This document shows, one piece after another, positions 5,442 through 8,435 of a stretch of 8,435 bases of DNA. The position numbers were made by a program, and so were the translations under genes. The DNA lies in assembly GCA_964350135.1 (NCBI GenBank), contig CAYGJN010000111.1:1-8435 (forward strand), written 5' to 3'. Origin of the DNA: CAYGJN01 sp964350135. Lineage in GTDB: Bacteria > Bdellovibrionota > Bacteriovoracia > Bacteriovoracales > Bacteriovoracaceae. The notes beneath the pieces were generated by a model that was not told the DNA's origin, did no database searches, and saw only the letters and a list, made by a program, of their open reading frames with translations. The stretch's first letter is position 1. The number at the start of each line of letters is the position of its first letter.

Positions 5442-5896
5442 TAATTTACTCCAGTTGATCCAAATCCGCCTGTTCCTCTTTGTGTTCCGTCTAAAGTCGC
5501 ACTTTCTTCAAAGAAACATTGTGTAACAGGTGCAATCACAAGTTGTGCAATTCTGTGCCCATGCTCAATATAAAAAGGCTCAGTTCCAAAATTTCCTAAG
5601 ATAATTTTAACCTCACCTCTATAATCTGCATCAACAGTACCAGGGCTATTAACAACAAGAAGGTCAGTTTTAAGAGAAAGACCAGATCTAGGACGAATTT
5701 GAATTTCATATCCTTTAGGAATTTGCATAGCAAGCCCTGTAGGGACAAGCATTCTCTGTCCTGGTTTAATGCAAAGTTTTTCTCGATTTTCAAGGCAGGC
5801 GCGAATATCGCAGCCTGCACTTTGAGATGTCTCATACTTTGGAAGAGGTAATGAGTTATCAAAATGATCTAACTTTTGAACCTTAACCTTAAGCAT
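5441..5896 (-). CDS. dut: dUTP diphosphatase (dUTPase)
   Basis: The protein has 151 residues, the usual length of trimeric dUTPases. It hydrolyses dUTP to dUMP and pyrophosphate, which keeps uracil out of DNA and supplies the dTMP precursor. All five conserved motifs are present in order: I, SAGCDIRA; II, RPRSGLSLK (uracil/phosphate binding); III, GTVDADYRGEVKI with the catalytic Asp; IV, GHRIAQLVIAPV; V, RGTGGFGSTG, the mobile C-terminal arm that closes over the nucleotide. A longer frame with a Met at 5923 would start inside pnp and add nine residues. ATG 5896 is chosen because AAGGAG lies 9 bases upstream and the resulting N-terminus (MLKVKVQKLD) is typical. It overlaps the end of pnp by 8 bases, so the two are coupled in translation. 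Confidence 0.97.
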   Translation of the reverse strand: MLKVKVQKLDHFDNSLPLPKYETSQSAGCDIRACLENREKLCIKPGQRMLVPTGLAMQIPKGYEIQIRPRSGLSLKTDLLVVNSPGTVDADYRGEVKIILGNFGTEPFYIEHGHRIAQLVIAPVTQCFFEESATLDGTQRGTGGFGSTGVN

Positions 5897-8027
5897 TCGC
5901 ACCAGCTCCTTCTTTGGGAGCAAGTGGCTTCACAGCTTTTGCAGATAACTTCATTCTTCCGAATTTATCAAACTCAACAACTTGTACATCAATTGTGTCG
6001 CCTTCGCTTACATAATCATTAATGTCTTGTACGCGTTCATCTGCAAACTCTGAAATATGAACAAGCCCAGAAACACCTGAAGCAATATCAACAAATGCGC
6101 CGTACTCTTTAATAGTAACGACAACTGCACTGTAATTTTCTCCAACTTTTGGTCCATTTATTTGTAGATCAATAAGATTAAGAACTTCATCTTGCTTTTC
6201 TTTATTATCACTTAAAACTTTAACATTTCCAGTTTCTTCAATCTCAATATTTACAGAGTAAGTTTCTTGAATCTTTTTAATATTTTTACCACCTGGGCCA
6301 ATTAAAGCACCAATTGAATCTGTTGGGATTTGAATAGTGGCAATAGTTGGTACGCCATCTTTAAAAGTTGTACGTGCAGTACTAATAGTTTTCGCCATTT
6401 CTTGCAAGATATGTAAACGAGCTTGTTTTGCTTGTGTCATCGCTTTTGTGAAAATTTCTTTAGTAATACCAGTAATCTTAATATCCATTTGAATAGCAGT
6501 AATACCTTTATCTGTTCCTGCAACTTTAAAGTCCATATCTCCTAGATGGTCTTCATCACCTAGAATATCAGTTAAGATTGTATAATCATCACCATCTTTA
6601 ATAAGACCCATTGCAACTCCGGCCACAGCTGACTTTAGAGGAATACCAGCGTCCATTAATGCCATTGATCCAGAGCAAACAGATCCCATTGAACTTGATC
6701 CATTTGATTCAAGAACCTCACACATAAGTCTTATCGTATATGGGAAATCTTCTTTAGGCATAACATTTTTAATTGCACGTTCGGCAAGATTACCATGTCC
6801 CATTTCACGTCTACTTACACCTCTAATACCTCTTGCCTCTCCTACTGAAAAAGGAGGAAAACAATAGTGTAGATAGAATTTATCATAAGAAAGACCGACA
6901 ATATTATCGACCATTTGGTCACCTTCAGATCCACCAATTGTTACAGTGGCCATTACTTGTGTTTCACCACGAGTAAAAAGAGATGATCCGTGTGGAGTCT
7001 TAAGAACACTTACTTCAGTTTCTATTTCACGAACAACGTCTAATCCACGACCAGCAATTCTTTTGCCTTCCTTAAGGATATCATTTCTCATAATGTCATA
7101 TAAAACATCATCAACAACTTTTCTTGATTCTTTAGAAAAGCTTGTATCAGCACTTAGACCGTAATCAGCAAATTTAGCTTCAAAATCAGTTGCAACTTTC
7201 TTTTCTAAAGCGCGTACAGCATTTTGTCTCTCTAGTTTATCGTTTACACTAAGAGCTGCTCTTACATCGTCTTTAAAATTAGTTGTAACCTTATTAATTA
7301 ACTCCTTGTTAACAGAAGCAGAAATAAATTCTCTTTTCTTAACACCAACTTTAGAAACCATTTCATCTATAAGGCCACACCATTTTTTAATATTTTCATG
7401 AGCAAACTCAAGGGCCTCAAGCATATCTTCTTCAGACACTTCAAGACCTTCACCTTCAAGCATTAAGATGGCATCTTTAGATGCAGAAACAACAATTTCT
7501 AATGAAGAGTTTTCCCAATCTTGCTGAGCAGGGTTTAAAACTAGTTTTCCATCAAGCTTTCCAACCTTGCAAGTACCCATTGGTCCAGCAAAAGGTATAT
7601 CACTTACAGCAAGTGCAGCTGCTGCACCTAGTGATGCAAGAACTTCAGGATCAGCTTCAGGACCAAAAGAAAGAACATTGGCCATAACAACTGTTTCAAA
7701 CATATATCCTTCAGGAAAAAGAGGTCTTAAAGGTCGGTCAATAAGTCTAGAGTTTAAAGTTTCTTTTGTAGAGGGACGGGCCTCTCTTTTCATAAAGCCA
7801 CCCAAGAATTTTCCTGCGGCATAAAATTTTTCACGATAGTCTACAAGAAGTGGAAAAAAGTCTTGCCCATCTTTTACTTCATGAGCAGAACAAACTGTTA
7901 CAAGAACTTGAGTTCTTTCACAGCTTACAAGAACAGCGCCATCTGATTGTTTTGCTAGTCTACCGGTTTCAACAGTAATTGTTTTTCCACCAAGTTCAAT
8001 TGAGAACTCTTGTTTGTTATTTAACAT
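5889..8027 (-). CDS. pnp: polyribonucleotide nucleotidyltransferase (PNPase)
   Basis: The protein has 712 residues, the normal family length. PNPase is a trimeric 3'-5' phosphorolytic exoribonuclease that degrades mRNA and can also add tails; in proteobacteria it often acts with RNase E and helicases. Domain order: first RNase PH domain (about 5-220, with GGFMKREARPSTKETL lining the channel), all-helical linker (about 225-315), second RNase PH domain (about 320-545), KH (GPGG loop at 577-580), and S1 (about 630-697; GAFVDIASGVSGLVHISEF). The active-site block ILGDEDHLGDMDFKVAG carries Asp493, Asp499 and Lys501, matching E. coli Asp486, Asp492 and Lys494. The tail after S1 is short (APKEGAGANA). 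An in-frame ATG at 8054 would add nine residues, but it sits in a hairpin loop without a ribosome-binding site; ATG 8027 has GGAG 5 bases upstream. First gene of the operon with dut, the PHA_gran_rgn-like gene and the ferredoxin; separated from rpsO by a terminator. Confidence 0.98.
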   Translation of the reverse strand: MLNNKQEFSIELGGKTITVETGRLAKQSDGAVLVSCERTQVLVTVCSAHEVKDGQDFFPLLVDYREKFYAAGKFLGGFMKREARPSTKETLNSRLIDRPLRPLFPEGYMFETVVMANVLSFGPEADPEVLASLGAAAALAVSDIPFAGPMGTCKVGKLDGKLVLNPAQQDWENSSLEIVVSASKDAILMLEGEGLEVSEEDMLEALEFAHENIKKWCGLIDEMVSKVGVKKREFISASVNKELINKVTTNFKDDVRAALSVNDKLERQNAVRALEKKVATDFEAKFADYGLSADTSFSKESRKVVDDVLYDIMRNDILKEGKRIAGRGLDVVREIETEVSVLKTPHGSSLFTRGETQVMATVTIGGSEGDQMVDNIVGLSYDKFYLHYCFPPFSVGEARGIRGVSRREMGHGNLAERAIKNVMPKEDFPYTIRLMCEVLESNGSSSMGSVCSGSMALMDAGIPLKSAVAGVAMGLIKDGDDYTILTDILGDEDHLGDMDFKVAGTDKGITAIQMDIKITGITKEIFTKAMTQAKQARLHILQEMAKTISTARTTFKDGVPTIATIQIPTDSIGALIGPGGKNIKKIQETYSVNIEIEETGNVKVLSDNKEKQDEVLNLIDLQINGPKVGENYSAVVVTIKEYGAFVDIASGVSGLVHISEFADERVQDINDYVSEGDTIDVQVVEFDKFGRMKLSAKAVKPLAPKEGAGANA
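5906..5911 (-). promoter_or_regulatory. ribosome-binding site of dut
   Basis: The minus strand reads AAGGAG, 9 bases before the ATG at 5896, inside the last codons of pnp. It decides against the upstream ATG at 5923, which lies further into pnp. Confidence 0.8.
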
Positions 8028-8032
8028 AATCA

Positions 8033-8036
8033 CTCC
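8033..8036 (-). promoter_or_regulatory. ribosome-binding site of pnp
   Basis: The minus strand reads GGAG (within TGGAGTGATT) 5 bases before the ATG at 8027. It fixes the start at 8027. It lies only 4 bases downstream of the leader hairpin. Confidence 0.8.
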
Positions 8037-8040
8037 ACAC

Positions 8041-8064
8041 AAAATCCCGTCCATTAGGGATTTT
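8041..8064 (-). promoter_or_regulatory. hairpin in the pnp leader
   Basis: This is a perfect 8-bp inverted repeat with an 8-base loop; on the minus strand it reads AAAATCCC, loop TAATGGAC, GGGATTTT. It is not followed by a run of T on either strand, so it is not a standard terminator. It stands immediately upstream of the pnp ribosome-binding site. In E. coli, pnp mRNA is autoregulated through a 5' leader stem cut by RNase III and then degraded by PNPase. A similar role here is inference. Confidence 0.5.
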
Positions 8065-8088
8065 AAAAAGGTTTATAAATGTAATTGG

Positions 8089-8116
8089 GATATAAAGAAT
8101 TTTTAAAGAATATCAA
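8089..8116 (-). promoter_or_regulatory. possible promoter of the pnp operon
   Basis: On the minus strand, TTGATA (8111-8116, 5/6 matches to TTGACA), a 16-base spacer, then TATATC (8089-8094, 4/6). It lies downstream of the rpsO terminator and would give a leader of about 55 bases that contains the hairpin. The surrounding DNA is very AT-rich, so chance matches are likely. An alternative -10, TATAAA at 8072-8077, lacks a good -35. Confidence 0.35.
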
Positions 8117-8202
8117 AAATAAGAAACCGGTTATTATTTTTAATATTCCTAAAAACTCCCTTCCCAGGATCTATTTTAATATTTACAAGAACTTCTGAAA
8201 AG

Positions 8203-8227
8203 TAAAAAGGCTCCCTTGGGAGCCTTT
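8203..8227 (-). terminator. intrinsic terminator after rpsO
   Basis: On the minus strand a perfect 10-bp inverted repeat reads AAAGGCTCCC AA GGGAGCCTTT, followed by TTACTTTTC. The GC-rich core with a following T-rich tract, five bases after the rpsO stop, is a standard rho-independent terminator. Some read-through into pnp is possible, as in E. coli. Confidence 0.88.
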
Positions 8228-8232
8228 GAGAA

Positions 8233-8435
8233 TTACTTTCTAAGTCCGAGTGTTTTAATTAATTTCGTGTAACCTTCTTGATCTTTCGTATTAAGATATC
8301 TTAATAGACCACGTCTTTTACCAATAAGCTTCATAAGTCCACGCTTGGAATGGTGATCAAGCTTATGATCAGCAAAATGACCAGTAAGGTTTTTAATTAT
8401 GTCAGATATAATCTCAATTTGAGCTGCTGAAGATG
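8233..8435 (-). CDS. rpsO: 30S ribosomal protein S15, 5' truncated by the window edge
   Basis: Sixty-six C-terminal residues and the stop are visible; about 23 N-terminal residues lie beyond the right edge, given the usual 89. S15 binds 16S rRNA early in small-subunit assembly, helping to organise the platform, and contributes to a bridge with the large subunit. The highly conserved rRNA-binding stretch reads HFADHKLDHHSKRGLMKLIGKRRGLLRYL, represented in E. coli by HFAEHKKDHHSRRGLL, and the protein ends KLIKTLGLRK, like the E. coli LIERLGLRR. It is transcribed toward pnp, the classic rpsO-pnp order, with a strong terminator directly after the stop. Start, ribosome-binding site and promoter are outside the window. 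Confidence 0.97.
   Translation of the reverse strand, partial: SSAAQIEIISDIIKNLTGHFADHKLDHHSKRGLMKLIGKRRGLLRYLNTKDQEGYTKLIKTLGLRK

Noticed and set aside
5596..5862. Minus-strand frame of 88 residues
   Set aside because: Alternative frame lying wholly inside dut, whose five motifs prove the real frame.
5897..5923. Longer dut frame beginning with MLPKKELVR
   Set aside because: It runs further into pnp and has no better ribosome-binding site; ATG 5896 has AAGGAG at 9 bases and gives the usual dUTPase length.
6946..7824. Three plus-strand frames (6946-7164, 7481-7687, 7567-7824)
   Set aside because: Antisense shadows of pnp with low-complexity composition; they mirror conserved PNPase codons.
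8028..8054. Longer pnp frame beginning with MDGILCGVI
   Set aside because: The ATG at 8054 lies in a hairpin loop without a ribosome-binding site, and PNPases normally begin near the MLNNKQEFSIELGG segment, which has GGAG upstream.
8041..8064. Inverted repeat as a rho-independent terminator
   Set aside because: No T-run follows on either strand, the stem ends beside the pnp ribosome-binding site, and no plus-strand gene ends here.
8125..8132. AACCGGTT palindrome in the rpsO-pnp gap as an operator
   Set aside because: Only eight bases with imperfect extension; no support beyond symmetry.

Overview
The window is AT-rich chromosomal DNA from a Gram-negative bacterium. The combination of low GC, the order rpsO-pnp-dut, and several poorly known proteins around it suggests a Bdellovibrionota-type organism, perhaps the Bacteriovorax/Halobacteriovorax group. 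This is inference from style and gene content and needs a database search. There are no mobile elements, CRISPR arrays, tRNAs or rRNAs.

Layout. Bases 1-4696 carry a mosaic of small units on alternating strands. A 5'-truncated gene (+) encodes a long coiled coil ending in what looks like a small-heat-shock (alpha-crystallin) domain. It meets acylphosphatase acyP (-) tail to tail. Next comes an APP1-type HAD phosphatase (+), which meets a small two-helix membrane protein (-) tail to tail. That small gene starts back to back with a C45-type Ntn-hydrolase (+), which is followed by a two-helix membrane protein (+). Bases 4702-8435 are a housekeeping block on the minus strand, in transcription order: rpsO (truncated by the window edge), an intrinsic terminator, a leader with a hairpin, then the tightly coupled operon pnp-dut-PHA_gran_rgn-like gene-[2Fe-2S] ferredoxin. 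The genes of this operon overlap by 8, 1 and 1 bases.

Functionally the minus-strand block combines ribosome assembly (S15), RNA turnover (PNPase), nucleotide-pool cleaning (dUTPase), a small protein of the polyhydroxyalkanoate-system family, and an electron carrier. The plus-strand genes look like accessory enzymes and envelope proteins: a lipid phosphatase-like protein, a self-processing amide hydrolase/acyltransferase-like protein, and membrane proteins.

The most striking pattern is in initiation signals. All but one of the minus-strand genes whose starts are visible have a recognisable Shine-Dalgarno sequence; the exception, the ferredoxin, starts at a TAATG overlap. None of the three plus-strand genes whose starts are visible has one. 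Two of those three have extended -10 promoters (TGnTATAAT and TGnTAGAAT) 7-9 bases before the ATG, and the third has a perfect TTGACA placed so that transcription could start at its ATG. This is the signature of leaderless mRNAs. Other points of interest are the divergent CATATG start pair at 2480-2485, a hairpin just upstream of the pnp ribosome-binding site, and unusual C-terminal extensions on the Ntn-hydrolase and the ferredoxin.
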